This document shows, in pieces, positions 16,626 to 24,159 of a DNA stretch of 38,565 bases (its first letter is position 1; every line of letters starts with the position of its first letter). Made by a program: the position numbers and the translations under genes. Source of the DNA: Alteromonadaceae bacterium (GTDB lineage Bacteria > Pseudomonadota > Gammaproteobacteria > Enterobacterales > Alteromonadaceae); assembly GCA_013216015.1 (NCBI GenBank), contig JABSOI010000058.1, positions 1 to 38,565 of the forward strand, written 5' to 3'. A model generated the notes under the pieces. It was not told the DNA's origin. It made no database searches and saw only the letters and a program-made list of their open reading frames with translations.

Positions 16626-17608
16626 ATCAACTGGAAACGGTATTACTGATCAATGACAATAGCATGTCAGTTGAAATCATTAATTTTGGTGCAAGAATTA
16701 AATCGATTAAATTCCCGGTAAATTCCAAACCTACGGAAATGACACTGGGCTATTCATTGGCAGCAGAGTATCCCAATGATGAATTTTATTTAGGGGCAAC
16801 CTGTGGCAGAGTGTGTAATCGCATTTCAGGTGGTAAGTTTGAGCTTGAAGGTCGCAACTATCAGTTACCCTTAAATGATGGTGAAAATTGTTTACACGGC
16901 GGCGAGAATAATTTTTCTTTTCGTTATTGGCAAATAGACAGGCAAACCCTTACTACTTCTTCAGTAACTTTGTCGCTTGTTTCCGTTGATGGTGATCAGG
17001 GCTTTCCTGGTAATTTAAAACTATCTGTTACTTACCAATTAAGTGATGATAATAAACTGACCATAAAGTACTTGGCTAACACTGACAGAGTCACACCTGT
17101 TAATTTGACCAACCATGCTTATTTTAATTTGGGCGAAGAAGATTGCCAATCATTGCATTTACAAATTAAATCATCAAAATTCCTTGAAAGTACAGCTGAC
17201 AACTTACCCACAGGTAAGCTCATTTGTGTTGCTAACAGTGATTATGATTTCGCAGAGCCTGTGTGTATCGGTTCTCGACAGCAGAATACATTAGATAAAT
17301 CTCTTAAAGAAAAGAATGGCTATGATCATTGCTTTGTTTTGGATGATACACCGCTTGAGCATCCTAAAGCGGTTCTAACCTCGATAAAGAACCGGGTAAG
17401 TTTATCTGTTTATACCGATCAGCCTACAATACAGATTTATAGTGGTTTCTATTTAAATGGCAAATTTAAATCATATCAAGGTGTGTGCTTAGAGGCACAA
17501 AATTATGTAGATGCGGATAACATTAAGCACTTTCCAGGTAATGTCTTAACGCCAGACCAGCAATATCAGCGAACGATTATTTATGGCTTTTCATCGTTAA
17601 GTGAATAG
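16622..17608 (+). CDS. galM: Aldose 1-epimerase (mutarotase)
   Basis: A 328-residue galactose mutarotase that converts beta-D-galactose to the alpha form used by GalK. The signature residues are visible: Arg near 63 and 67 in GRVCNR, His92 in LHGG, His165 in NHAYFNL (catalytic acid) and Glu291 in CLEAQNY (catalytic base). It is the last gene of the operon, overlapping galE by 4 bases, and is followed by a strong hairpin terminator shared with sodB. Confidence 0.94.
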   Translation: MNQLETVLLINDNSMSVEIINFGARIKSIKFPVNSKPTEMTLGYSLAAEYPNDEFYLGATCGRVCNRISGGKFELEGRNYQLPLNDGENCLHGGENNFSFRYWQIDRQTLTTSSVTLSLVSVDGDQGFPGNLKLSVTYQLSDDNKLTIKYLANTDRVTPVNLTNHAYFNLGEEDCQSLHLQIKSSKFLESTADNLPTGKLICVANSDYDFAEPVCIGSRQQNTLDKSLKEKNGYDHCFVLDDTPLEHPKAVLTSIKNRVSLSVYTDQPTIQIYSGFYLNGKFKSYQGVCLEAQNYVDADNIKHFPGNVLTPDQQYQRTIIYGFSSLSE

Positions 17609-17695
17609 TGTTTTAAAGTTGAAAATGCCTATTTCAGGCATGGTAAAGTCATTACTTGCGTTGAAGAGTAAAGTTGAAAACAATATTTGTGAGAA

Positions 17696-17724
17696 TAAAA
17701 AAAGCGAGCTGAGCTCGCTTTTTT
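17696..17724. terminator. Bidirectional terminator between galM and sodB
   Basis: A-run, AGCGAGC-TGA-GCTCGCT, T-run: a strong G+C stem flanked by A and T tracts, so it can end transcription of the plus-strand gal operon and the minus-strand sodB. A smaller hairpin (ATGCCT-ATTTC-AGGCAT) precedes it near 17625. Confidence 0.88.
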
Positions 17725-17775
17725 AATATCACACTTATAAATTAATAAAGAGTGACCCGAATATGTTGTTCGTAC

Positions 17776-18360
17776 TTAGCCATTAAAGTTTGCGCTGGCA
17801 AATTCCCAGTTAGCTAAAGCCCAGAATGCTTCCATATATTTAGGACGTAAGTTACGGTAATCAATGTAGTAAGCATGTTCCCATAAATCGACAGTGATAA
17901 CAGGTGTTACACTTTCGTCTGTTAATGGTGTTGCAGCGTTTGAAGTGTTCACTATTTCGAGGCTTCCATCAGCTTTTTTAACTAACCATGTCCAGCTTGA
18001 ACCAAAGTTATTTATTGCGCTGTCAGTAAATTTTGCCTGGAATTGGGCAAAAGAGCCGAAACTTGCATTAATAGCATCAGCTAAAGCGCCAGTTGGTTCA
18101 CCACCAGCGTTAGGGCTTAGGCTGTTCCAGTAAAAAGTGTGGTTCCATATTTGAGCGGCATTATTGAATACGCCGGCAGATGAAGTTTTGATAATTTCTT
18201 CTAACGTTTTTCCTTCAAATTCAGTACCTTTAATTAAACCGTTAAGTTTAACAACATATGTATTATGATGTTTTCCATAGTGGTATTCTAAAGTTTCAGC
18301 TGAAATATGCGGCTCTAAAGCATTTTGTTCATAGGGTAGTGCAGGTAATTCGATAGCCAT
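17776..18360 (-). CDS. sodB: Superoxide dismutase [Fe]
   Basis: A 194-residue cytoplasmic enzyme that dismutates superoxide to oxygen and hydrogen peroxide. Metal ligands His27, His74, Asp158 and His162 are in the family motifs (EYHYGKHH, NHTFYW, DLWEHAYYIDYRN), and Gln70 in NNAAQIWNH is diagnostic of the iron form. The start at 18360 (MAIELPALPYE) was chosen because GGAG precedes it and the length equals that of FeSOD; the open frame to 18402 adds 14 untypical residues. It is monocistronic, using the shared terminator downstream. It lies opposite a glutaredoxin gene, in an oxidative-stress cluster. Confidence 0.96.
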   Translation of the reverse strand: MAIELPALPYEQNALEPHISAETLEYHYGKHHNTYVVKLNGLIKGTEFEGKTLEEIIKTSSAGVFNNAAQIWNHTFYWNSLSPNAGGEPTGALADAINASFGSFAQFQAKFTDSAINNFGSSWTWLVKKADGSLEIVNTSNAATPLTDESVTPVITVDLWEHAYYIDYRNLRPKYMEAFWALANWEFASANFNG

Positions 18361-18685
18361 TTTATTCTCCAGGGAATTAAATATAAAATTGTTCTTGTAC
18401 ATATTAGAAAGAAAACTTTGTTTTTACTAAAAACTTAGTAAAATAGTCGGGTATTTTCAAGGTTGCGTAATTTAACACAATCTAAGCAGGTTTATGAGGC
18501 TTATAATGCTATTTATCAAGTATTGTTTGTTTTATTATAGTTGTTTTTATTAGTATCTATTGCATTACTGTATTGGGGCACATATATCGGTTAGCAGTAT
18601 GAGATTACAAGAGCTTATTTATAGCAATTCTATTAATAATGGAATTACAATAAGTAATGAAATAAGTATTACACAAGAGGTTACC

Positions 18686-19018
18686 ATGGATACAATTGAA
18701 CGAATTAAAGAACAAATTGCTGAGAATTCAATTTTATTATATATGAAGGGTTCTCCTAAATTACCAAGCTGTGGTTTTTCATCACAAGCGTCTCAAGCGC
18801 TAATTTCATGTGAAGAAAAATTTGCTTATATAGATATTTTGCAAAACCCAGATATTCGTGCTGAGCTGCCAAAATATGCTAATTGGCCAACGTTTCCACA
18901 ATTATGGATAGACGGTGAGTTAGTTGGCGGCTGTGACATTATTCTGGAAATGTTTCAGCAGGGAGAATTGCAAACTTTAATTAAAGAAAGCGCAGCGAAA
19001 AATAAGTCTAAACAATAA
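18686..19018 (+). CDS. grxD: Monothiol glutaredoxin (Grx4 type)
   Basis: A 110-residue monothiol glutaredoxin with the CGFS active site (Cys29), which binds a [2Fe-2S] cluster with glutathione and serves in Fe-S cluster delivery and iron sensing. Family features: KGSPKLPSCGFS, the WPTFPQLWIDGELVGG segment carrying the cis-Pro and the glutathione-binding GGCD. The ATG at 18686 is preceded by AGAGG and gives the usual length; the upstream open frame to 18560 is not supported. The distance to the peroxiredoxin gene is 100 bases, so co-transcription is possible. Confidence 0.95.
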   Translation: MDTIERIKEQIAENSILLYMKGSPKLPSCGFSSQASQALISCEEKFAYIDILQNPDIRAELPKYANWPTFPQLWIDGELVGGCDIILEMFQQGELQTLIKESAAKNKSKQ

Positions 19019-19118
19019 TTGATATTTTGAAATATGCCACAATACTTGGTGGTGTAATCTTTCTGCAAAATTATAATTGTATAGTTTTGCCTGATAAACA
19101 ATAACAACGGAGAATAAT

Positions 19119-19724
19119 ATGAGTGTATTAGTAGGTCGTGCAGCACCAGATTTCACTGCTGCGGCAGTACTTGGAAGTGGCGAAATTGTAGATAGCTTTA
19201 ATTTAAGTGCAGCAATTAAAGGTAAAAAAGCGGTAGTGTTTTTCTATCCTTTAGATTTTACTTTTGTTTGTCCATCTGAATTACTTGCTTTTGATCACCG
19301 TATGGAAGAATTCAAAAGTCGTGGTGTTGAAGTTATTGGTGTTTCAATTGATTCTCAATTTTCTCATAATGCATGGCGTAACACTCCAGTTAATGAAGGT
19401 GGTATTGGTCCGGTACAATACACTTTAGTTGCTGATGTTAAGCATGAAATCTGTAAAGCTTATGATGTTGAGCATCCTGAAGCTGGTGTTGCATTTCGTG
19501 GTTCATTCTTAATTGATGAAGAAGGTAATGTACGTCATCAAGTTGTTAACGATTTGCCTTTAGGTCGTAACGTTGATGAAATGATCCGTATGGTTGACGC
19601 ATTGCAATTCCATCAAGAGCACGGTGAAGTTTGTCCTGCTGGTTGGAATAAAGGCGATACAGGTATGACTGCATCACCAGAAGGCGTAGCATCTTACTTA
19701 GCTGAAAACGCTGATAAATTATAA
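19119..19724 (+). CDS. Typical 2-Cys peroxiredoxin (AhpC/TSA family)
   Basis: A 201-residue thiol peroxidase that reduces hydrogen peroxide and organic peroxides. The peroxidatic Cys51 is in FTFVCPSE and the resolving Cys172 in GEVCPAGW, making it a typical dimeric 2-Cys enzyme. The intact C-terminal region (YLAENADKL) suggests a Prx1/AhpC-like form. ACGGAGAATAAT gives a good ribosome site. With sodB and grxD it forms an oxidative-stress group: SodB makes peroxide, which this enzyme removes. A hairpin terminator follows. Confidence 0.95.
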   Translation: MSVLVGRAAPDFTAAAVLGSGEIVDSFNLSAAIKGKKAVVFFYPLDFTFVCPSELLAFDHRMEEFKSRGVEVIGVSIDSQFSHNAWRNTPVNEGGIGPVQYTLVADVKHEICKAYDVEHPEAGVAFRGSFLIDEEGNVRHQVVNDLPLGRNVDEMIRMVDALQFHQEHGEVCPAGWNKGDTGMTASPEGVASYLAENADKL

Positions 19725-19798
19725 TTAGACCGCTTGGTCAAAATTAGTGTCCATTGAGAAACGGATGTCTACTGCGAACGAACACTAGTAAATTTTAT

Positions 19799-19823
19799 AA
19801 AAAACCGCGTAAGCGGTTTTTTT
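19799..19823 (+). terminator. Terminator after the peroxiredoxin gene
   Basis: AAAACCGC-GTAA-GCGGTTTT followed by TTT is a compact intrinsic terminator 75 bases after the stop codon. Confidence 0.88.
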
Positions 19824-19842
19824 GTATCCTGAATGAAAAATC

Positions 19843-20028
19843 GGCAGTAGTAGTACGACTGCTGCTGCGGTAATTCATGCTCTGGGATTATGTGAACCAC
19901 AAATTTCAGTCCATATGCCTGGTGTAATAGAAATTAGCCTGGATAGTAATTTTTATGCAACAATTAAAGGCGGAGTATGTAAAATTGGTGAAGGGAATGT
20001 TGCAAATGAGGCGTTTAGCGTTGTCTAA
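19843..20028 (+). pseudogene. 3' remnant of a diaminopimelate-epimerase-like gene
   Basis: An open frame of 61 codons without a start, ended by TAA. It reads GSSSTTAAAVIHALGLCEPQ, then a stretch with SVHMPG, and ends near GNVANEAFSVV. The pattern (small Gly/Ser/Thr loop, Ala-rich helix, then V-H-M-P-G and IEI strands) resembles the C-terminal catalytic loop region of DapF-like epimerases, but the Cys expected in the CGTG/CGSG loop is not there. The 5' part of the gene is missing, with the prx terminator directly upstream. Likely a deletion relic; the assignment is by eye only. Confidence 0.4.
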
Positions 20029-20081
20029 TATCATTCTGTATAAAGCTCTATAATTTCGTTATACCTCAAGGAGAAGTCAAC

Positions 20082-20693
20082 ATGTCAATCAGTAGTCTTA
20101 TTGCATTGTTTGGAGCAATGTTTTTACTTGCTATTATTCCCGGTCCTGCAGTATTCGTTATTATAGCCCGTTCCTTTTCGTCAGGGTTCCTTCGAGGGGT
20201 ATATGACAATGGGTATTGTTTTAGGTGACTATGTTTTTATTCTTCTGGCATTATTTGGGCTTACTGCGCTTTCAGAAATAATGGGGACAACATTTTTTAT
20301 CATAAAATACCTTAGTGCAATTTATCTTATATGGCTTGGAATTAAACTCTTAAAAGCAAAAGCTAGCATGATCGAAATTCAAAACTCGGTAGAATCATCA
20401 AAAAGTTCAAACTTTATCGCAGGCTTATTAATTACCTTAGGAAATCCTAAAGCCATTTTATTTTATGTTGGTTTTTTCCCGCTTTCATTAATGTATCAGA
20501 CATATCAAATTTTGATGTACTAATGATTATGGCTGCGGCGACACTAGCTTTTGGCAGTGTTAATCTTTTTTATTCATTTATGGCTGTAAAAGCTAAAAGG
20601 TTATTTAAAAGCCCTAATGCGTCGACTGTTATTAACAAAACAGCGGGAACAATTATGGTATCTACAGGGGCCTTTATAGTGGTTAAAACATAA
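20082..20693 (+). pseudogene. LysE/RhtB-family amino-acid exporter, two frameshifts
   Basis: A broken gene for a LysE-type inner-membrane exporter of about 200 residues. AAGGAG precedes ATG at 20082, and the first frame reads FLLAIIPGPAVFVIIARSF, the family's N-terminal motif. A frame change near 20195-20205 moves to the frame with MGIVLGDYVFILLALFGLTA and GLLITLGNPKAILFYVGFFP. A second near 20484 moves to AFGSVNLFYSFMAVKAKRLF and VSTGAFIVVKT, ending at 20693. All three parts align in order with a single LysE protein. Unless the read has sequencing errors, it cannot make a functional exporter. Confidence 0.85.
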
Positions 20694-20784
20694 TATGTAT
20701 ATTGGCTTTGGTGCTAAGTGGTTATATAAGTATTCGAGTAATAATTAAAAATAAACATACGAAAAATAAAAAAAGAGAATAATA

Positions 20785-21345
20785 ATGAAAGTAGAACAAG
20801 ATTCAGAGTTGCAGGCTCCTGCTTTAAAAACAGACAATATTTATCTTAGAGTAGCCAAGTTATCAGATTTTCCGGCCATAAAAAGTTATCGTCAAAATGT
20901 TGAAAATTGCCGTTATATCAGACCTGCTGAAAACGATAAAAAAACCATGGAAATAGTTGAAAACTTAACTAAACCATGGAAATTTGAACAAGGCATGTGG
21001 AATGGTCTGGTTATTTGTTTAACAGGCGAAGATACAGTGATTGGTGAGATTGTTTTTAACATTGAAAATTGTGAGGATCAGCGAGCAGAAATTGGTTGTC
21101 GTATTAGTGAAACTGTTGCGGGGCGGGGTGTATGTACACAAGCGGCTAAATTACTTATTGACTATTTATTTACTGAGATTGGTTTATATAAATTGGTGGC
21201 AAAGTGTGATCCCAGAAAAACGGCATCTTACCGGGTTATGGAAAAACTTGGTTTTAAAAGGGAAGCATTTTTTAAAGGTCATTATTTAATGGGTGATGAA
21301 TGGACAGATCAATATGACTATGGTTTGCTGGCTTCACAATGGTAA
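20785..21345 (+). CDS. GNAT-family N-acetyltransferase (RimJ/RimL-like)
   Basis: A 186-residue acetyltransferase using acetyl-CoA. It follows the RimJ/RimL plan: LRVAKLSDFPAIKSYRQN at the N-terminus, IGEIVFNIENCEDQRAEIGC (central strands), the acetyl-CoA loop ETVAGRGVCTQAA, then KLVAKCDPRKTASYRVMEKLGF near the C-terminus, where the Asn of many homologues is Lys or Arg. Substrate unknown; relatives modify ribosomal proteins, aminoglycosides or small amines. AGAG precedes the ATG. A kinase-like gene follows 12-27 bases later, so the two are probably co-transcribed. Confidence 0.88.
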   Translation: MKVEQDSELQAPALKTDNIYLRVAKLSDFPAIKSYRQNVENCRYIRPAENDKKTMEIVENLTKPWKFEQGMWNGLVICLTGEDTVIGEIVFNIENCEDQRAEIGCRISETVAGRGVCTQAAKLLIDYLFTEIGLYKLVAKCDPRKTASYRVMEKLGFKREAFFKGHYLMGDEWTDQYDYGLLASQW

Positions 21346-21372
21346 TAAAATAATTTATTGAGAGGATATTCA

Positions 21373-21882
21373 TTGCTGTATATATTTGGAGGTTTGCCCG
21401 GGACAGGTAAGTCTGAGTTATCAAAATATCTTGCTAAACGTATCGGTGCTGTTTATTTGCGCATTGATACCATAGAGCAGACGATGAAAAACAGCGGTAT
21501 TGAAAATATTGTCGATGAAGGCTATCAAGTGGCTTTCAGCCTTGCCATTGACAACTTAAAACTGGGTATGTCAGTGGTTGCTGATTCAACTAACCCGGTT
21601 GAAATTTCAAGGAAAGCATGGCGTGAAATTGCTATTTCTGCTGGTGTAGCATATTACGAAATTGAAGTTACCTGCTCTGATTCTGTAGAACACAAGCAAC
21701 GAGTGGAAACACGGGTGTCAGATATATCATCATTGAAATTACCATCATGGAATGAAGTTGTTGAGCGTGAATATCACGTTTGGACGACAGAGCGAATACT
21801 CATTGACACCGCAGGAAAGAAAACAACAGAAAGTAAGCTTGAGTTAATGAATGCCTTGGATGAAGTCATTGAAAAAGCCTGA
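21373..21882 (+). CDS. P-loop kinase-like ATPase
   Basis: A 169-residue protein with Walker A motif GGLPGTGKS (residues 6-14) immediately after the first strand, then IDTIEQ and VVADSTNP (about 65-72), the pattern of small P-loop kinases/AAA_33 proteins that phosphorylate nucleosides, sugars or antibiotics. The TTG at 21373 was chosen because GAGAGG lies 7 bases upstream. Another TTG at 21358 would place that ribosome site inside the gene. It follows the acetyltransferase gene closely. The substrate cannot be read from sequence. Confidence 0.82.
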   Translation: MLYIFGGLPGTGKSELSKYLAKRIGAVYLRIDTIEQTMKNSGIENIVDEGYQVAFSLAIDNLKLGMSVVADSTNPVEISRKAWREIAISAGVAYYEIEVTCSDSVEHKQRVETRVSDISSLKLPSWNEVVEREYHVWTTERILIDTAGKKTTESKLELMNALDEVIEKA

Positions 21883-22020
21883 GAAATGCTTAATGAATTA
21901 GAGCAGATGTAACAATTAATTCTTATACACATAATGTGTGAATGTTCTATCTGGTTAAGGGCACAAAGTGAGATAGAAAATATTATGCCAATGTTGTTTT
22001 TTGGATTAGTTATTTTGTAT

Positions 22021-22123
22021 TGATAACGCTTTGTTAACAGACTAAATATAGTTGGCTAGAATAAGTAACGAAGGAGCAAAAGCCAACTGTATTTTGTCAT
22101 TGTTTAACAACTTGTTAGTTTAA
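22021..22123 (-). repeat. attC recombination site of cassette 2
   Basis: On the minus strand: R'' box TTAAACTAAC, AAG, L'' TTGTTAAACA, a variable region with its own TTGGCT/AGCCAA stem, L' TGTTAACAAA, then GCG|TTATCA as R'. L'' has one base more than L' (an extrahelical base), as in known attC sites. The R'' box pairs perfectly over 10 bases with the first bases of the same cassette (GTTAGTTTAA at 22691-22682), as expected for a cassette that circularises. The crossover is placed between 22027 and 22026. Confidence 0.78.
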
Positions 22124-22662
22124 AATACTGTGAACGAAAAATTGGTATTTTCAATGGACTTAGTTTTAATACAATTAGGTGCTAATTGAACCTCATATTC
22201 GTCAGCATAACTCTTTACAAGGCTTTTTAATTCTTCCTGAGGTAAAAATTGATGTATACCCAACGACCACATAGTTCGAATGTCATCCTCCGAACCTTTG
22301 ACCAAGCCAATCTTGCATACATCTTTCATCATGCCCCTAATACATGATGCGGCACTTTTATTTTGTTTGATTTCAATAGCTATATATTGACCCAACCTAG
22401 CACGTCTTTTACGCACTAAAAAATCAATGGCCATATATTTTTGGTTTTTCGAAGAACGCATATCCATTGAATATTGAAATTCACGAATCCATTCAACCAC
22501 GTCTATATGTTCTTCAAGGAACATAGCAAATTCAACTTGAAGCCATACTTCCCAACCTGAAATATCTTTACTCTGAATTAATGCCATACGCTGAACTATG
22601 TGTTCTTGAGTAAAAAACTCAGTTGCAAGTTCTACGATAAACTCAAAATCCCTCTTTATCAT
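22120..22662 (-). CDS. Cassette-encoded PD-(D/E)xK-like protein, unknown function
   Basis: A 180-residue protein carried by an integron-type cassette. Residues suggestive of a PD-(D/E)xK nuclease fold are Glu44 in an N-terminal helix, Asp80 in YMAIDFLV and the pair Glu97-x-Lys99 in IAIEIKQ, in the expected order and spacing. It could be an endonuclease-like or nuclease-derived protein; no partner gene shows its role. ATG at 22662 follows AGGTGTTTC. The stop codon TAA overlaps the R'' box of its attC, the usual compact layout of cassettes. The nuclease reading is inference. Confidence 0.7.
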   Translation of the reverse strand: MIKRDFEFIVELATEFFTQEHIVQRMALIQSKDISGWEVWLQVEFAMFLEEHIDVVEWIREFQYSMDMRSSKNQKYMAIDFLVRKRRARLGQYIAIEIKQNKSAASCIRGMMKDVCKIGLVKGSEDDIRTMWSLGIHQFLPQEELKSLVKSYADEYEVQLAPNCIKTKSIENTNFSFTVF

Positions 22663-22684
22663 GAAACACCTATATTGATAATTA

Positions 22685-22884
22685 AACTAACGCCTCATTA
22701 AGAGGCAAATATTGTTGGCTAAAATAAGCAACGAAGGAGCAAAAGCCAACTGTTTGTTGTCCTGAAAACATACCTTTAATTTAAGTTTAACCTGAACCCA
22801 ATTATTTTTGACCCCTATTATTTAGCGGTCTTTTTTACAAGATATACGACCTTGTTGTGAATCTAGTTGATGTGCTTATTAGCC
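22685..22884 (-). repeat. attC-like site of cassette 1 (long, possibly interrupted)
   Basis: The minus-strand right end CTTAATGAGGCG|TTAGTTT is a clear L'-R' pair. The inner stem GTTGGCT...AGCCAAC and the text between are nearly identical to the attC of cassette 2 (22045-22090). The left R'' GAAGGCTAA, overlapping the gene stop, pairs over 9 bases with the start of this cassette (TTAGCCTTC at 23278-23270). At about 195 bases it exceeds the usual attC range, so extra sequence near 22760-22860 may have been inserted. Confidence 0.6.
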
Positions 22885-23253
22885 TTCGTCAGACTCATCT
22901 TTATGCCTACAAACTAAATTTTCTTCTCTCATTTGTGTTATAAATGGAACGCCATCACCAGTAAGATGACTACCATCTGAAAGTTTATCTTGTGAGTAGG
23001 GTGATGCGGCGGTTATAGGAGCATCAAAAACTTTCTTGTGAAATTGTAGACATTTTCTTCCTATGCCCATTCTACGGCAATTATCTAACGATAAATTGGT
23101 TATATAAAAATAATCTTGCGGCCAATCATACATGGTAAGGCTTATAGAGCCTTTTTTTGTGCCATTTATTTTTACGATGATCTCTTGACCATCCTCATCA
23201 ATTTCTATCTTGCAAGGTAAATCATTTTTGGTAGTAAATTCAATTGAACACAT
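22879..23253 (-). CDS. Cassette-encoded GNAT-like acetyltransferase
   Basis: A 124-residue protein. The segment YITNLSLDNCRRMGIGRKCLQFHK (about 50-73) has the GNAT acetyl-CoA loop pattern R-x-x-G-x-G-R followed by a helix, after two antiparallel strands, and the C-terminal part (VPFITQMREENLV) looks like the last strand and helix. It is shorter than most GNAT enzymes, so it may be a minimal form. The cassette start G|TTAGCC lies 25 bases upstream of the ATG and the stop codon overlaps the R'' box of its attC. Substrate unknown. Confidence 0.7.
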   Translation of the reverse strand: MCSIEFTTKNDLPCKIEIDEDGQEIIVKINGTKKGSISLTMYDWPQDYFYITNLSLDNCRRMGIGRKCLQFHKKVFDAPITAASPYSQDKLSDGSHLTGDGVPFITQMREENLVCRHKDESDEG

Positions 23254-23278
23254 CTGACATTTATCCCTAGAAGGCTAA

Positions 23279-23832
23279 CTGCTCTATTAGCCGGGAAATT
23301 TCCGTATTTACGGATGAAATATTTTCAGGAAATTTAAATAGCGACAAAAACAATACGCTTTTATTGAGTTATAATCAATGATTTACATTTATACTGCGCA
23401 ATTTTTTGCTGTAGAAAGGCTGATAATTTCAGAATTTACGGTGGAAGTACAGAAATTAGATGGCTCGATTAAAAACGGACTGATTTAAATTCGAACATTG
23501 TAACCTTAATCGCATAAGAAAAAGTATATCAAAAATAAATGATTCAGCCAGATCAACTTTGCTTTTCTAACTCGCTTTGGGGCGAAAGCGAGATAGATAA
23601 GTAGCACTATTGAGTCAGCTATCTTTGAAAAAGTGGTAATAGTTTATAGGTGTTTTTAATCTAAATTTGTGGCCCCTTGTGGTAAAAGGGAATATTAGAT
23701 TGTTCAATCTGATCTAATACAATTTTAAACACCAAGATCAGATTTGAACCGAGACAGTTCAGGCAACTCAAGTGTTGGCACTAAAGCTCACTTTTTATGC
23801 TTGTTTATTGTGCGAGCACTAACCGAACTAAG
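23279..23832. other. Non-coding gap between the cassette pair and fdsD
   Basis: About 550 bases without a credible gene. It starts at the outer crossover point of cassette 1, so an attI or preceding attC would be expected here, but I cannot fold a convincing one. It holds CTCGCTTT-GGGGCG-AAAGCGAG (23571-23592) and a longer imperfect inverted repeat with GGTGTTT / AAACACC arms at about 23650-23735. No integrase fragment was found. Confidence 0.5.
23571..23592. terminator. Hairpin CTCGCTTT/AAAGCGAG downstream of the fds operon
   Basis: A perfect 8-bp stem with a GGGGCG loop, about 240 bases past the fdsD stop on the minus strand. There is no strong T-tract, so a terminator role is only possible. 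Confidence 0.35.
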
Positions 23833-24063
23833 TTATTTTGGATAATCGGTCAATTGCGTCACAGCGATTAAAACCAAATCATGTATTTGAAGTTCCCCTT
23901 GTGCTACCGCAGTGATTAATTGCTGACGCATGCTTGGTGCCCAAAAACGTTGAATATGTGAAGCGATATCAATCACGCACTGACTTTGTGCTTTGCCATG
24001 TGATAAATTAATGGCAATTTGGTTAGCCATTTCGACTACGTTTGTTGATGGATTATCTGACAT
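23833..24063 (-). CDS. fdsD: Formate dehydrogenase delta subunit
   Basis: A 76-residue small subunit of NAD-dependent formate dehydrogenase. It shows the FdsD pattern: N-terminal VVEMANQIAINLSHG, then IASHIQRFWAPSMRQQLI, matching the conserved helix of the family. In other bacteria FdsD is needed for activity, probably for assembly or cofactor insertion, though its exact task is not settled. It is the last gene of the cluster, 96 bases after fdhD. Confidence 0.88.
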   Translation of the reverse strand: MSDNPSTNVVEMANQIAINLSHGKAQSQCVIDIASHIQRFWAPSMRQQLITAVAQGELQIHDLVLIAVTQLTDYPK

Positions 24064-24125
24064 TTAAATTTCTCTTGTTTGGCATTGTTGTTATTTAAAT
24101 AAGGTTATATAAATATGGTTAACAA

Positions 24126-24143
24126 ATATTGATGTATCAATAT
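24126..24143. repeat. Palindrome ATATTGAT-GT-ATCAATAT between fdhD and fdsD
   Basis: A perfect 8-bp inverted repeat in the 96-bp gap. It could be a regulatory site for fdsD or an mRNA-processing hairpin; nothing identifies the binding partner. Confidence 0.45.
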
Positions 24144-24159
24144 GGTTCAACATACAAGG

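Noticed and set aside
23279-23832. A hidden integron integrase or attI beside the cassettes
   Set aside because: No reading frame with recombinase motifs on either strand, and no convincing attI structure. The tyrosine recombinase at 173-982 lacks any sign of the extra integron-integrase patch and lies 21 kb away.
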